Source: Massilia sp. Mn16-1_5
GTDB taxonomy: Bacteria; Pseudomonadota; Gammaproteobacteria; Burkholderiales; Burkholderiaceae_D
Direction of reading: 5' to 3'
DNA length: 64,000 nt
Assembly: GCF_004798585.1 (NCBI RefSeq)
Contig: NZ_PPXQ01000004.1
Coordinates: 248,001-312,000 of the forward strand
The notes below the pieces were generated by a model, which did not search any database, was not told the DNA's origin, and saw only the letters and a program-made list of their open reading frames with translations. The position numbers were made by a program, and so were the translations under genes. Positions 9,026 through 20,342 of the stretch are shown piece by piece; within the stretch, counting starts at the first letter, position 1; every line of letters begins with the position of its first letter.

Positions 9026-9041
9026 GCAGCAATGTTGCTGC
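9026..9041. promoter_or_regulatory. 16-bp perfect palindrome upstream of an outer-membrane gene
   Basis: GCAGCAA-TG-TTGCTGC is a perfect dyad 47-62 bases upstream of the barrel gene starting at 8979, in an AT-rich intergenic stretch of about 300 bases (8980-9277). It could be an operator or a hairpin in the 5' untranslated region. No known regulator site is recognised, and nothing else coding was seen in this gap. Confidence 0.4.
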
Positions 9042-9227
9042 ACGGAACTAATTATGACAGGCTTTACGATAATTTACAATTCGCCTACAGAAAAGAGTTG
9101 TAAGCATATGTTAGGAAATACATATAAACCACATGGATTCAAGGGCTTGAAAACTCACAGATTCTAACCGGAGGTTTATATTTCCCTGCGGTAAATGTGA
9201 AATAGGAGCGGCAAGGCCCAAGGAAAA

Positions 9228-9260
9228 ACAGCCTGGACCGCTTCAGCAAATCCGGGCTGT
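9228..9260 (-). terminator. Terminator of the second outer-membrane barrel gene
   Basis: Minus-strand stem with arms ACAGCC-t-GGA and TCC-g-GGCTGT, followed on that strand by a TTTTTCC tract, 17 bases beyond the stop codon of the barrel gene 9278-9781. Confidence 0.7.
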
Positions 9261-9277
9261 CAATGGTTCGTAGCCGA

Positions 9278-9781
9278 TCAGAATTTGAATACGACGCCTG
9301 CGGCGATCTTGGTGACATCGCTGTTCGGCTTCTGCACTTCCAGGCGGCCCGCAACCACCGGCGTAAAGGCGTACGCCAGCCCCAGGCCGTAGACCAGCTT
9401 GCTCTGGTGTTCCTTGCCGAAGAAACCCGGGGCGTCGACGTCGACCGTCAGGCGGTTGTAGCCGAGGCGGCCGTAGAGATCGAAGCCGCTGCTCAGGGGC
9501 ACGGAGCCGAGCACCGAGAGGTCGTACTGGTCGATCTGGACGTCCGCGTTCAGCGTGCCGGCGCTGTAGCGCTTGTCGGCCAGGCGGTGGAAACCGGCTT
9601 CCACGGAGATGTTGTCGTTGTATTTGTAGCCGACAAAAGCGCCGAAACCGGTGTCGCGGTCGAAGTCATCGAAATCGGTGGACGAGATGTCGATGCCGGC
9701 GTAGAAGGACGGCGGTTCGGCGGCGAAGCCGGCCGACGATGCGGCGAGTAGAAATGCTGCGGCTGCAATTTTCTTGAACAT
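9278..9781 (-). CDS. Small outer-membrane beta-barrel protein, paralogue of the downstream gene
   Basis: Same length (167 residues) and same plan as the neighbour at 8476-8979: signal peptide ending SAGFA, then strands including FYAGIDIS, FGAFVGYKYND, PLSSGFDLYGRLGYN and RLEVQKPNSD, with a terminal Phe (VFKF). Shared blocks show a tandem duplication followed by divergence, mostly in presumed loop regions. Each copy has its own terminator, so they are probably transcribed separately. Role unknown; small barrels of this type serve in adhesion, stress resistance or membrane stability. Confidence 0.85.
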   Translation of the reverse strand: MFKKIAAAAFLLAASSAGFAAEPPSFYAGIDISSTDFDDFDRDTGFGAFVGYKYNDNISVEAGFHRLADKRYSAGTLNADVQIDQYDLSVLGSVPLSSGFDLYGRLGYNRLTVDVDAPGFFGKEHQSKLVYGLGLAYAFTPVVAGRLEVQKPNSDVTKIAAGVVFKF

Positions 9782-9981
9782 ATCGGGTTTCTCTTTTGGA
9801 TAATGAATTGAAAGAGGCCAAAAACATCGCTTCGGCCGGGCGCGGCTTGTCGATTGCCAGCCAGCGATTGTTGTCCGCGTCGGGCCATGCCGATATTGAT
9901 CGCGCCCAGAATGGCGCGCCAGGCGATGCGCATTTCCAACGTTTTAATACGGCGCGCATGCATTGGCAGGCGTTACGAAAT

Positions 9982-10009
9982 AAAAAGGCCTGCTCGCGCA
10001 GGCCTTTTT
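9982..10009. terminator. Bidirectional terminator downstream of lpd
   Basis: AAAAAGGCCTGC-TCGC-GCAGGCCTTTTT: a near-perfect stem with A and T runs on both sides, so it can act in either direction. It lies 16 bases beyond the stop of the minus-strand dihydrolipoyl dehydrogenase gene and ends the bkd operon. The rest of the gap 9782-10025 shows no gene. Confidence 0.9.
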
Positions 10010-10025
10010 GTATCGAAGCAGTGCT

Positions 10026-11423
10026 TCAGATATGCAGCGCATGCCCCAGTGCCCGCAGCGCGGCTTCCTGCACCGCTTCGCCAAGGGTCGGGTGCGCGTG
10101 GATGGTCCCGCCCACGTCTTCCAGGGTGGCGCCCAGCTCGATCGAATGGCTGAAGGCGGTCGACAGTTCCGACACGCCGCGTCCGACCGCCTGCCAGCCG
10201 AGGATCAGGTGGTTGTCGCGCCGCGCCACGACCCGCACGAATCCGTCCGTCGATTCGATCGTCATCGCGCGGCCATTCGCCGCGAAGGGGAAGTTCGACA
10301 CGATGGCATCGATGCCGGCGGCCTGCGCCTCGTCCGGGACCATACCCACAACCACCACTTCGGGATCGGTGAAGCAAACCGCCGGCATGGCGTTCGGCGC
10401 GAAGTGGCGGCGCTTGCCGGAGATGATCTCGGCCACCATCTCGCCCTGGGCCATCGCCCGGTGCGCCAGCATCGGCTCGCCGGCCAGGTCGCCGATCGCC
10501 CAGACGTTGCGCATCGAGGTGCGGCACTGGTCGTCGATCTTCACCGCGCGCCCGTTCATGTCCAGCTGCAGGGTTTCCAGGCCCCAGCCGCCGGCGCGTG
10601 GACGGCGGCCGACGGCCACCAGCACGCGATCGGCGGAGAGCACGATTTCCTCGCCGTTCGGCTGCTGGATGCGCACGCCGTCGCCGGCCGCGTTCAGGCC
10701 CAGCACCTTCGAACCCAGGCGCAGGTCGATGCCGAGGCGCTTCAGGGCCGCGCCGACCGGCTTGGTCAGCTCCGCGTCGTAGGCCGGCAGGATGCGGTCC
10801 GCCGCTTCGACCACGGTGACCTCGGCGCCGAGCTTGCGATAGGCCGTACCCAGCTCCAGGCCGATGTAGCCGGCGCCCACGACCACTAGCTGTTTCGGGA
10901 TCACGGTGGGCGAGAGCGCCTCTGTCGACGAGACCACCATGCCGCCGAAAGGCATGAAGGGCAGCTCCACGGCTTCCGAACCGGCGGCCAGCAGCAGGTG
11001 CTCGCAGCGGATGCGCTGCAACTCGCCGTCCGCGGTTTTCACTTCGACTGTCTTGCCGTCCAGGATGCGGGCGAAGCCCTTAATCACCTGGACGTCGTTC
11101 TTCTTGAGCAGGCTGCCGACGCCGCCGGTCAGGCGCTTGACGATGCCGTCCTTCCAGCCGACGGTGCGGCTGACGTCGATCGACGGCGCGGCGCTTGAAA
11201 TGCCGAGCGGCGAATCGCCGGCGTAGTGGCTCGCCTTCTCGAATTCCTCGGCCGCATGGATCAGGGCTTTCGAGGGAATGCAGCCGATGTTCAGGCAGGT
11301 GCCGCCCAGCTGGGCGCTTTCGACCAACATGGTCGGGATGCCCAGCTGGCCGGCCTTGATGCCGGCGACGTAGCCGCCGGGGCCGCCGCCGATGATGAGT
11401 AAAGTAGTGACGAGTTGCTGCAT
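10026..11423 (-). CDS. lpd: Dihydrolipoyl dehydrogenase, E3 of the branched-chain 2-oxo acid dehydrogenase complex
   Basis: A 465-residue FAD flavoprotein that reoxidises dihydrolipoamide with NAD+. The N-terminal FAD fold [12 protein letters not shown] is followed by the redox disulfide [13 protein letters not shown] (C43/C48). The NAD fold [12 protein letters not shown] and the C-terminal dimer domain with the His-Pro pair (IHAHPTLGE) are present. Start at 11423 (MQQLVTT) is supported by a GGAG ribosome site; longer in-frame extensions lack it. Last gene of the bkd operon, 4 bases after the E2 gene, so it is probably the dedicated E3 (LpdV type). Confidence 0.95.
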   Translation of the reverse strand: MQQLVTTLLIIGGGPGGYVAGIKAGQLGIPTMLVESAQLGGTCLNIGCIPSKALIHAAEEFEKASHYAGDSPLGISSAAPSIDVSRTVGWKDGIVKRLTGGVGSLLKKNDVQVIKGFARILDGKTVEVKTADGELQRIRCEHLLLAAGSEAVELPFMPFGGMVVSSTEALSPTVIPKQLVVVGAGYIGLELGTAYRKLGAEVTVVEAADRILPAYDAELTKPVGAALKRLGIDLRLGSKVLGLNAAGDGVRIQQPNGEEIVLSADRVLVAVGRRPRAGGWGLETLQLDMNGRAVKIDDQCRTSMRNVWAIGDLAGEPMLAHRAMAQGEMVAEIISGKRRHFAPNAMPAVCFTDPEVVVVGMVPDEAQAAGIDAIVSNFPFAANGRAMTIESTDGFVRVVARRDNHLILGWQAVGRGVSELSTAFSHSIELGATLEDVGGTIHAHPTLGEAVQEAALRALGHALHI

Positions 11424-11427
11424 CGGC

Positions 11428-12813
11428 TCACTCCACGAACAGGGTTGCCGGGCACTCGAGGTAGCTCCGGATGGTCTGGATGAACTCGGCCGCCACCATG
11501 CCATCGATCACGCGATGGTCAAACGAGGAGGACAAATTCATTGTCTTGCGCGCGACCATGGCGCCATTCAGGATCACCGGCTTGTCGATGATGCGGTTGA
11601 CGCCCACGATCGCCACTTCCGGACGGTTGATCACCGGCGTGGTGACGATGCCGCCCAGCGCGCCCAGGCTGGTGATGGTGATGGTCGAGCCGGAGAGCTC
11701 CTCGCGCAGGGCCTTGCCGCTGCGCGCCGCTTCGGCCAGGCGTGCCACTTCGGCGGCGCTGGACCACGGATCGCGTGCTTCGGCGTTGCGGACCACCGGC
11801 ACCATCAGGCCGGCGTCGGTCTGGGCCGCGATGCCCAGGTGGACCGGATTGTAGGTGGTGACGATGTTGGCGTCGTCGTCGAAGCGCGCGTTCACCGAGG
11901 GGTACTTGCGGATCGCCAGAACGACTGCGCGCATGATCAGCGGCAGCAGGGTCAGTTTCGGACGCTGGCCGGCATAGCGCGCATTCAGCTGGACGCGCAG
12001 CGCTTCCAGTTCGGTGACGTCGATTTCCTCGACATAGGTGAAGTGCGGGATGCGGCGCTTGGCCTCGGCCATCTTCTCGGCGATCTTGCGGCGCATGCCG
12101 ATTACCGGCATGGCCTGCTCGCCTTCCAGCACGGCGTAGCGGCGGTCGCCTTCGGCCGCCTTTTGCTGGCCGCGCGAGACAAAGGCGTCGAGGTCGGCGT
12201 GGCTGATGCGGCCGGCGGGACCGGAGCCGGTCACGTACTGCAGCTCGATGCCCATGTCCCAGGCGCGCTGGCGCACGGCGGGCGCGGCCAGCGGTTTCTC
12301 GCCGGCGGCGCGGCCGTGGTGGGCCGGGGCGGCGGCATAGGCCTGCGCGCCGCTGGAAGGCTGTACTGCCTTCGCCGGTGCCGCCGTCTCCGCGCTCGTC
12401 ACCGAGGTGACGACGGTTTCCGGCTGGGCCACCGTGACCGGAATGAACTCGTCGACGGTCGCGCCGCCGTTCGCACGCGCGGCGGTGTTGCCGGCGCTTT
12501 CGGCCGCGGCCACCGCCTGGTTGCGCGCGGCCTGGGCCGGGGTCTTGGCGTCGCCGTTGAAGTTGCCTGCACCTTCGACCTCGAGGCGGATCAGTTCCGC
12601 GCCGACGGCCATGGCTTCACCGAGCTTGCCGCCCAAAGAGGTGACGGTGCCGTTGACCGGCGAGGGAATCTCGACGGTCGCCTTGTCGGTCATGACGTCG
12701 GCCAGCACCTGGTCTTCCTTGACCGTGTCGCCGGGCTGGACGTGCCAGGCGACGACTTCGACTTCGGCGATGCCTTCGCCCAGGTCCGGCATTTTAATGA
12801 CGTGAATACCCAT
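11428..12813 (-). CDS. bkdB: Lipoamide acyltransferase, E2 of the branched-chain 2-oxo acid dehydrogenase complex
   Basis: A 461-residue E2 core protein. It has one N-terminal lipoyl domain with the lipoylated lysine at about K44 ([10 protein letters not shown]), a long Ala/Pro-rich linker, a small E1/E3-binding domain ([12 protein letters not shown] to [11 protein letters not shown]), and a catalytic domain ending in the acyltransferase signature [10 protein letters not shown]. It transfers branched-chain acyl groups from E1 to CoA. One lipoyl domain and neighbouring 2-oxoisovalerate-type E1 genes favour the branched-chain complex over pyruvate or 2-oxoglutarate complexes. Confidence 0.95.
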   Translation of the reverse strand: MGIHVIKMPDLGEGIAEVEVVAWHVQPGDTVKEDQVLADVMTDKATVEIPSPVNGTVTSLGGKLGEAMAVGAELIRLEVEGAGNFNGDAKTPAQAARNQAVAAAESAGNTAARANGGATVDEFIPVTVAQPETVVTSVTSAETAAPAKAVQPSSGAQAYAAAPAHHGRAAGEKPLAAPAVRQRAWDMGIELQYVTGSGPAGRISHADLDAFVSRGQQKAAEGDRRYAVLEGEQAMPVIGMRRKIAEKMAEAKRRIPHFTYVEEIDVTELEALRVQLNARYAGQRPKLTLLPLIMRAVVLAIRKYPSVNARFDDDANIVTTYNPVHLGIAAQTDAGLMVPVVRNAEARDPWSSAAEVARLAEAARSGKALREELSGSTITITSLGALGGIVTTPVINRPEVAIVGVNRIIDKPVILNGAMVARKTMNLSSSFDHRVIDGMVAAEFIQTIRSYLECPATLFVE

Positions 12814-13863
12814 TTATTTTGCCTCCATCGCACGTTTGAACGCGGCGCCGACGCGGTCGGGCCCCGGGAAATACGCCCATTCCTGCGCGTGCGGATAAGG
12901 GGTGTCCCATCCGGTGACGCGCTCGATCGGCGCTTCCAGGTAATAGAAGCAGTGTTCCTGCACGAGTGAAGCCAGTTCCGCGCCGAAGCCGCTGGTGCGC
13001 GTGGCTTCGTGCACGACCACGCAGCGGCCGGTCTTTTTCACCGATTCGACGATGGTGTCGAGGTCGAGCGGCCACAGGGTGCGCAGGTCGATGATCTCGC
13101 AATCGATGCCGGTTTCCAGCGCGGCGGCCTCCGAGACCCAGACCATGGTGCCGTAGGTGAGCACGGTGAGATCCGCGCCCGGGCGGAAAATCGCCGCCTT
13201 GTCCAGCGGGACCGTGTAGTACCCTTCCGGGACTTCGCCCATCGGATGCTTGGCCCAGGACACCACCGGACGGTCGTGGTGGCCGTCGAAGGGGCCGTTA
13301 TACAGGCGCTTCGGTTCCAGGAAGATTACCGGGTCGTCGTTCTCGATCGAGGCGATCAAGAGGCCCTTGGCGTCGTAGGGATTCGAAGGCATCACGGTGC
13401 GCAGGCCGCAGACGTGGGTGAACATCGCTTCCGGGCTCTGGCTGTGGGTCTGGCCGCCGTAGATGCCGCCGCCGCAAGGCATGCGGATAGTGAGAGGAGC
13501 CGTGAAGTCGCCGGCCGAGCGGTAGCGCAGGCGCGCCGCTTCGGAGACGATCTGGTCGGACGCCGGGTAAAAATAATCGGCGAACTGGATCTCCACGACG
13601 GGGCGCAGGCCGTAGGCGCCCATGCCGACCGCGGTGCCGACGATGCCGCCTTCGGAAATCGGGGCGTCGAACACGCGCTGCTTGCCATACTTGGCCTGCA
13701 AACCGTCGGTGGCGCGGAACACGCCGCCGAAGTAGCCGACGTCCTGGCCATAGATCACGACGTTGTCGTCCTTGCCGAGCATGACGTCCATGGCCGAACG
13801 CAGGGCCTGGATCATCGTCATTTGCGTGGTGACCGGTTTTGAATCATTGTCGTCGCGCGCCAT
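12814..13863 (-). CDS. bkdA2: Branched-chain 2-oxo acid dehydrogenase E1 beta subunit
   Basis: A 349-residue transketolase-type pyrimidine-domain subunit. Conserved stretches include VIYGQDVGYFGGVFRAT, DAPISEGGIVGTAVGMG, EIQFADYFYPASDQI and, near the end, EAPIERVTGWDTPYP. It pairs with the alpha subunit to decarboxylate 2-oxoisovalerate and related acids. Start at 13863 lies one base after the alpha-subunit stop (TGAGATG), giving tight coupling. The stop is directly followed by the E2 start codon. Confidence 0.95.
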   Translation of the reverse strand: MARDDNDSKPVTTQMTMIQALRSAMDVMLGKDDNVVIYGQDVGYFGGVFRATDGLQAKYGKQRVFDAPISEGGIVGTAVGMGAYGLRPVVEIQFADYFYPASDQIVSEAARLRYRSAGDFTAPLTIRMPCGGGIYGGQTHSQSPEAMFTHVCGLRTVMPSNPYDAKGLLIASIENDDPVIFLEPKRLYNGPFDGHHDRPVVSWAKHPMGEVPEGYYTVPLDKAAIFRPGADLTVLTYGTMVWVSEAAALETGIDCEIIDLRTLWPLDLDTIVESVKKTGRCVVVHEATRTSGFGAELASLVQEHCFYYLEAPIERVTGWDTPYPHAQEWAYFPGPDRVGAAFKRAMEAK

Positions 13864-13864
13864 C

Positions 13865-15421
<1,557 letters not shown>

Positions 15422-16804
15422 CTATTGCTGTGCCACCCATCCGCCCCCAAGTGCCCGGTACAGCGCAATCAGATTCTCGACCTGTGTGCGCCGCAGCGTA
15501 ACCAGACTCAATTCCACCTGGAATAAATTGCGTTGCGCATCGAGTTGCTCCAGATACGAGGCATACCCGGCCTGGTAGCGGTCGGTTGCATAGCCCAGCG
15601 AGCGGCCGAGGATCTCGCGCCGGCGGGCAGCATGGTCCACCTGCTCGGCCAGGCGCGGCACGCCGGCCAGCGCGTTCTCGACCTCGGAAAACGCCGTCAG
15701 GACCGTGCGCCGGTAGGCAAACGCCGCCTGGTCGCGCTGCGAAGCCGCCGCCTCGTACTGCGCAGTGAGGCGTCCGCCCGTGAACAGGGGCGCCAATACG
15801 CTGCCGCCCAGGTTCCAGACGGTGACCGGGTCGTAGTCGAGCGCGTTCACGAACAGGCTGCCCAGCTGGGCGCTGAGCGTGACCTGGGGCAGGAAGGCCT
15901 GGCGGCGCAGGGCGAGCGCCGCGTCGCTGGCGGCGAGCAGCAGTTCGCGCTGGGCGACGTCGGGCCGGCGCGCCAGCAGCGTCGATGGCAGGACGACGGG
16001 CACCGGCGGCAACGTCAGGGCGTCGAAGCCGGCGCCGCGCGCAACGGGGCCGGGCAGCTCGCCCGCCAGCAGGCGCAGCGCGTTTTCCTGGCGCCGCACG
16101 GCCAGTTCCAGTTCCGGAATCGCGCCGAGCACCGACTGGTATTCGGACTCGGCTTGGGTGAGCTGGAGTTGCGAGATGTAGCCAACCCGGGCCTGGTCCT
16201 GGGCCAGGCGCAGGGCCTCGTTGCGCGAAGCGACCGTTTCGCGCGTGATGGTCAGCTGGGCGTCGAGGGCGAGCAGGGCGACGTAGTTCTGCACGGTGCC
16301 GGCGGCGACCGCCAGTGCCGCCGCATCGCGCTCCGCCTGGCTTGCTTGGAACTGCAGGCCTGCGGCGCGGATCTGGTTGCGGATGCGCCCGAACAGGTCG
16401 GGTTCCCAGCTGGCTTGCAGGCCGGGCTGGATCGAGCGGCTGGTGCTGATCCCGGTGGCGGTCAATGAATGGCCGGCCTGGATGCCGAGCGCCGCGTTCA
16501 GCGCGGGCAGGCGTGCGCTTTCGGCCAGCTCGGCCTGGGCCCGTGCTTCGTCCACGCGCGCCACTGCGATCAGCACGTCGCTGTTGCGTGAAAGTGCTGC
16601 CTCGACCAGGCTGGCGAGCACCGGGTCGCCAAAGGCGCGCCACCAGTGCGGATCGACCGCGGCCGGACCCGCAACGGGCTCGCGCCAGGCCTCGGGGGGC
16701 GCCACCCGCGCTGCGTCCGGCATCTTGCGCACGGCCGGCAGACAGCCGCTCACTGCCACTGCCGTACCCGTCGCCAGCGCTATCGAAAAGCGACGCCGCT
16801 TCAT
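15422..16804 (-). CDS. Outer-membrane efflux lipoprotein, NodT/OprM family
   Basis: A 460-residue TolC-like channel. The N-terminus has a basic start, a hydrophobic core and a lipobox-like VAVSGC, giving a lipid-anchored mature protein. Two long coiled-coil repeats carry the family pattern (LARRPDVAQRELLLAASDA, QLGSLFVNALDYDPVTVWNLGGSVLAPLFTGG). It forms the outer-membrane duct for the adjacent EmrA/EmrB-type pump: its start overlaps the stop of the EmrA-like gene by 4 bases. Last gene of the efflux operon. Confidence 0.92.
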   Translation of the reverse strand: MKRRRFSIALATGTAVAVSGCLPAVRKMPDAARVAPPEAWREPVAGPAAVDPHWWRAFGDPVLASLVEAALSRNSDVLIAVARVDEARAQAELAESARLPALNAALGIQAGHSLTATGISTSRSIQPGLQASWEPDLFGRIRNQIRAAGLQFQASQAERDAAALAVAAGTVQNYVALLALDAQLTITRETVASRNEALRLAQDQARVGYISQLQLTQAESEYQSVLGAIPELELAVRRQENALRLLAGELPGPVARGAGFDALTLPPVPVVLPSTLLARRPDVAQRELLLAASDAALALRRQAFLPQVTLSAQLGSLFVNALDYDPVTVWNLGGSVLAPLFTGGRLTAQYEAAASQRDQAAFAYRRTVLTAFSEVENALAGVPRLAEQVDHAARRREILGRSLGYATDRYQAGYASYLEQLDAQRNLFQVELSLVTLRRTQVENLIALYRALGGGWVAQQ

Positions 16805-18024
16805 CGGCCGGCCCCGCGTGTACCTTCGCGCTCGGTTTCGCGTGCCACCGCACCGGTATCGACTTCGGCCGTCACCGACATGCCTGGCCGCAGGCGCTTC
16901 GCCAGTTCCTGGTCCGGATCGATGGCAATGCGCACCGGCAGGCGTTGCACGACTTTCGTGAAGTTGCCCGAGGCGTTATCGGGCCGCAGCACCGAGAATT
17001 CGGAGCCGGTGGCCGGCGCGATCTGCTCCACGTGCCCGCTCAGGACTTCGCCCTCGAAGGCATCGACCTTGAAGGTGGCCTGCTGGCCGATGCGCATGCG
17101 CCAGGTCTGGCCTTCCTTGAAATTGGCCACGACCCACAGGGTGTCGGGCACGAGGAAGAGCAGTTGCGAGCCGGCGGTGACGTACTGGCCGCGGCGCACG
17201 CTCGCCTCGCTGACCTGGCCGTCGCGCGGGGCGCGGATCACGGTGTTGGCGAGGTCGATCTTCGCCAGTTCGACCTGGGCCTGGGCGATGCGGACCTGGG
17301 CTTCCAGGCCGCCGCGTGAGACCGTCGTGCCCTTCACACGCTGCTGCGAGATCTCGATCTCGGCCTGGGCTTTCAGTACATTGGCCGCCGCGAGGCGCGC
17401 CGTGGTGCGCACGCGGTCACGTTCGTTGAGCGAGACCGAGCCGCGTTCGGCCAGTTCGTCCACGCGCGCCTGCTCGGCGCGGGACCGGGCCTGCTCGGCC
17501 TGCGCCGCCGCCAGGTTGGCGCGCGCGGAGCCGACGGTGGCCGTGTTCTGGGCCTGCGTCTGCTCGGCGTTGTTCAGGGCGGCGGTCGCATTCTCGACCT
17601 GGGCCTCGGCCGCGCGTACCCGCTCGCGGTAGATGCGGTCGTCGATGCGCAGCAGTTCCTGGCCGGCCTTTACATACTGGTAGTCCTTGACCAGCACCTC
17701 GCTCACGTAGCCGTTGACCTGGGGCGCCAGCACCGTGATCGCGCCGCGCACGTAGGCGTTGTCGGTGCTGACCCGGTTCGTGTTGAAGGGACCCAGGTGC
17801 CAGGCCCACATGATGAGGGCGATGCCGACCGCGGCGACGACGACCATGATGCCGACCGAGGCCGGGGTGGCGCGGATCTTTTTCGGCGGCGCTTCGGGCT
17901 GCGTGCTTGCTGCGGACGGGCCGCTCGGCGCGGCGCGTGCGCTGTCGTCGGAGTCGGTCGGGGCCGGTGGATTGGCTGCGGCAGCCTCGATCTCTTCTCG
18001 GGTGGGTGGTTGCTGGCTAGTCAT
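16801..18024 (-). CDS. EmrA/HlyD-type membrane fusion protein
   Basis: A 407-residue periplasmic adaptor. A charged, Pro/Ala-rich N-terminal tail is followed by one transmembrane helix (about 57-75), then the barrel-sandwich lipoyl half (TDNAYVRGAITVLAPQVNGYV), a long alpha-hairpin and the second half (VIRAPRDGQVSEASVRRGQYV). It links the inner-membrane DHA2 pump to the NodT-type channel. The start at 18024 has the expected N-terminal plan; upstream in-frame codons lie inside the pump gene. Gap to the pump gene is 5 bases. Confidence 0.92.
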   Translation of the reverse strand: MTSQQPPTREEIEAAAANPPAPTDSDDSARAAPSGPSAASTQPEAPPKKIRATPASVGIMVVVAAVGIALIMWAWHLGPFNTNRVSTDNAYVRGAITVLAPQVNGYVSEVLVKDYQYVKAGQELLRIDDRIYRERVRAAEAQVENATAALNNAEQTQAQNTATVGSARANLAAAQAEQARSRAEQARVDELAERGSVSLNERDRVRTTARLAAANVLKAQAEIEISQQRVKGTTVSRGGLEAQVRIAQAQVELAKIDLANTVIRAPRDGQVSEASVRRGQYVTAGSQLLFLVPDTLWVVANFKEGQTWRMRIGQQATFKVDAFEGEVLSGHVEQIAPATGSEFSVLRPDNASGNFTKVVQRLPVRIAIDPDQELAKRLRPGMSVTAEVDTGAVARETEREGTRGAGR

Positions 18025-18029
18025 GCGCG

Positions 18030-19697
18030 TCAGGATGAGGGAGCGCCGGGTGGCGCCGGGTTGGTCGAAAGGGCGGCTGCGCGGCGGTCGCGGATCGCGG
18101 CGCGGGTCGCCACGAACAGGGACCAGAACAGGAACAGCAGGGCCAGCACGCCGCTCACGGCGAAGACGTCGTTGTAGGCCCGCACGTTCGCTTCGCGCCG
18201 CGTGATCTGGCCCAGCAGGGCCGCTCCCTGCGCCGCGCGCAGAGCCGGATCGGCAATCGTGCCGCGGTAGATTCCGCCCTGCAGCTGCAGGCGCTGGGCG
18301 ACTTGCGGGTCGGCGGGATTCAGTTGCGACACCAGGTCGCTGGAATACACCTGTTCGCGGTGCAGCTGGTAGGTGGACAGCAGGGCCGAGCCGCTCAGGC
18401 CACCGAGAGTCTGGGTCATCGACAGCACGACCGTGAAGGTGATCACGTAGTTGGGTCCGAACTTGAGCGCCTGGGTGATCCCGAGCAGGACCAGGGGCCC
18501 GAGGAACATGCCGCTTCCCAGCGCGACCAGGAACTGGCTGAAGTAGAAGTCCTGCGGCCGGTCCAGGCTGGTGCGTCCGTAATCGATGGCGGCCGCGGTG
18601 CCGAACAGGATAATGGCGACGATGATCTGCGGGATCAGCGTCTTGGGGCTGAAGGTCAGCGCGCTGGCGGCGATGCCGGCGATGGTGCCGAGCAGGATCA
18701 CGCCGAACAGCGGCTGCATCTGGTCCGGCCCCATGCCCAGCACCCTCAGCAGGCCGACCGCGCCGACGGTCTGCTCGGTGGTGAGAAAGCGGATCAGGAA
18801 GGCGCCGACGATGAAGCGCAGCATGGTCGGCGTGACCAGCCAGCGCGTCTGGATCAGCGGGTTCTCGCGGTGGTGCTCGATGTAGAAGGCGGCGCTGAGC
18901 AGGACCACGGCGCCGATCGCGAGATACGCGAGCCAGGGCTCGTCGAACCACCACTGCGAATAGCCCTGGGCCAGCACGGCCACCATCATCGCGGCACCGG
19001 GCGCCATCAGGGCGAAGGTGAGGAAGTCGAGCTTTTCAAACACCTTGATGTGGATGCCCGGCGGGAGTTTCAGTACCACGACCGCCGCCAGCGAACACAG
19101 GGCCAGGCCGGCCTCGAACAGATACAGGTTGTGCCACTGGCCGTAGACCAGCAGGGTCGGCGAGAGCAGCCAGGCCAGCGGCGTGGCCAGTTGCGGGATG
19201 CCGACCCCGATCACGACCATCTTGCCGGTGTAGGCGCGCGGTGCGGCCTGCAGCATGTAGAGCATCGACAGGGTGGTGGCCGCGGCCGCCGCGAAGCCGC
19301 TGACGGCGCGCACCGCGACCGCCATGGTGAAGCCGCCGACCAGCAGGTGCAGCACGGTGACGGCGGCGTACAGGGCCAGGCCGATCTCCGTGAACAGGCG
19401 CAGGCCGTACTGCTGGCGGAATTTGAACACCAGCAGGTTCACCGTGATGTTGACCATGATGTAGGCGGCCGGCAGCCAGGTCGCTTCCGAGGGCGTGAGG
19501 CCGAGCTGGCCCTGGATGGTGGGCAGGTTGGCCGACACCAGCGCGTTGCCCAGGCCGCCGGTGATGCCGACCAGGATCGCCACCAGCCCATAGGCCAGGC
19601 GCACGGCCGGCGTATGGTAGGGCATCGAGGCGGAGCCGGGCAGGGTCGGCTTTTCGTGTTCCTCCCAGTTCGGCGTGGGCCGCAGCAGCTGCGCCAT
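18030..19697 (-). CDS. DHA2-family MFS drug efflux pump, EmrB-like
   Basis: A 555-residue inner-membrane protein with about 14 hydrophobic helices, the count typical of DHA2 drug:H+ antiporters. TM1 begins VRLAYGLVAILVGITGGLGNALV, and a LPTIQGQLGLTPSEATWLPAAYI stretch follows. A loop of about 50 residues with QLHREQVYSSDLVSQLNP lies before the last helix. First pump gene of the operon, immediately after the TetR regulator gene (adjacent stop and start). Substrates unknown; EmrAB-type systems export hydrophobic toxins. Confidence 0.9.
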   Translation of the reverse strand: MAQLLRPTPNWEEHEKPTLPGSASMPYHTPAVRLAYGLVAILVGITGGLGNALVSANLPTIQGQLGLTPSEATWLPAAYIMVNITVNLLVFKFRQQYGLRLFTEIGLALYAAVTVLHLLVGGFTMAVAVRAVSGFAAAAATTLSMLYMLQAAPRAYTGKMVVIGVGIPQLATPLAWLLSPTLLVYGQWHNLYLFEAGLALCSLAAVVVLKLPPGIHIKVFEKLDFLTFALMAPGAAMMVAVLAQGYSQWWFDEPWLAYLAIGAVVLLSAAFYIEHHRENPLIQTRWLVTPTMLRFIVGAFLIRFLTTEQTVGAVGLLRVLGMGPDQMQPLFGVILLGTIAGIAASALTFSPKTLIPQIIVAIILFGTAAAIDYGRTSLDRPQDFYFSQFLVALGSGMFLGPLVLLGITQALKFGPNYVITFTVVLSMTQTLGGLSGSALLSTYQLHREQVYSSDLVSQLNPADPQVAQRLQLQGGIYRGTIADPALRAAQGAALLGQITRREANVRAYNDVFAVSGVLALLFLFWSLFVATRAAIRDRRAAALSTNPAPPGAPSS

Positions 19698-20246
19698 CTA
19701 GCGTCCCTTGGCCACCGGCTGCAGGCCGCCGTCGACCAGTTCGAGTGCGCGCCGTACCAGCGTGCGGCGCTTGGCGGGCGTGCCGCCGCGTAGCGCTGCG
19801 CCCAGCATGCCGCAGACCAGCACGAGGTCGGTGGCGCGCAGGTCGGGCCGGCAGGTCTTGCTCTTCAGGGCCGCCGCCAGCGGCGCCTTGAACAGGCGCG
19901 CCAGCCGTTCGCGCGCCGCTTGCGCCGCCGGATGGCCGGGCTCCAGCGCGCGCCAGTAATCGGCGATCGCCGGCCCGGCGGCCAGGTTGAGCCCGACCTG
20001 CTCGACCAGGCCGGCCAGGTCGTGCGCCGGCGCCGCCGCTTCCAGCGCGGCCATGGCACGCTCGAACAGGGCCTCGACCAGGGCCGCGCGGTCGGGGAAG
20101 TTACGGTACAGGGTCGCGCGCCCGACGCCGGCGCGCATGACGACCAGGTCGAGCGGCGCGGTGATGCCGTACTCGGAGAACACCGCGTCGGCGGCATCGA
20201 GGATCTGGTCGCGCCGCAGGGCGGCATCGGAGCGCAGTAGGGTCAT
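19698..20246 (-). CDS. TetR-family regulator of the efflux operon
   Basis: A 182-residue regulator. The N-terminal helix-turn-helix reads RRDQILDAADAVFSEYG to AGVGRATLYRNFPDRAALVEALF, the classic TetR pattern; the C-terminal half is the variable ligand-binding domain (SBP/TetR_C type). Start at 20246 (MTLLRSD) is chosen because upstream codons run into a repeat element. It is the first gene of the four-gene efflux operon, so it is probably an autorepressor that releases on binding a pump substrate. A perfect GGACA-N4-TGTCC dyad lies 8 bases upstream. Confidence 0.9.
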   Translation of the reverse strand: MTLLRSDAALRRDQILDAADAVFSEYGITAPLDLVVMRAGVGRATLYRNFPDRAALVEALFERAMAALEAAAPAHDLAGLVEQVGLNLAAGPAIADYWRALEPGHPAAQAARERLARLFKAPLAAALKSKTCRPDLRATDLVLVCGMLGAALRGGTPAKRRTLVRRALELVDGGLQPVAKGR

Positions 20247-20253
20247 GGTATCT

Positions 20254-20267
20254 GGACACCGTTGTCC
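20254..20267. promoter_or_regulatory. Candidate TetR operator
   Basis: GGACA-CCGT-TGTCC is a perfect inverted repeat just upstream of the tetR start codon at 20246. Position and symmetry fit an autoregulatory operator controlling the whole efflux operon. Assignment is inference. Confidence 0.6.
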
Positions 20268-20342
20268 GGTTGAGAGCCGGTCACCAGAATACTGCGATGC
20301 GCCCGGGGCGAGCGCACGGGTGGGAGGAATGGATACGTCGTA

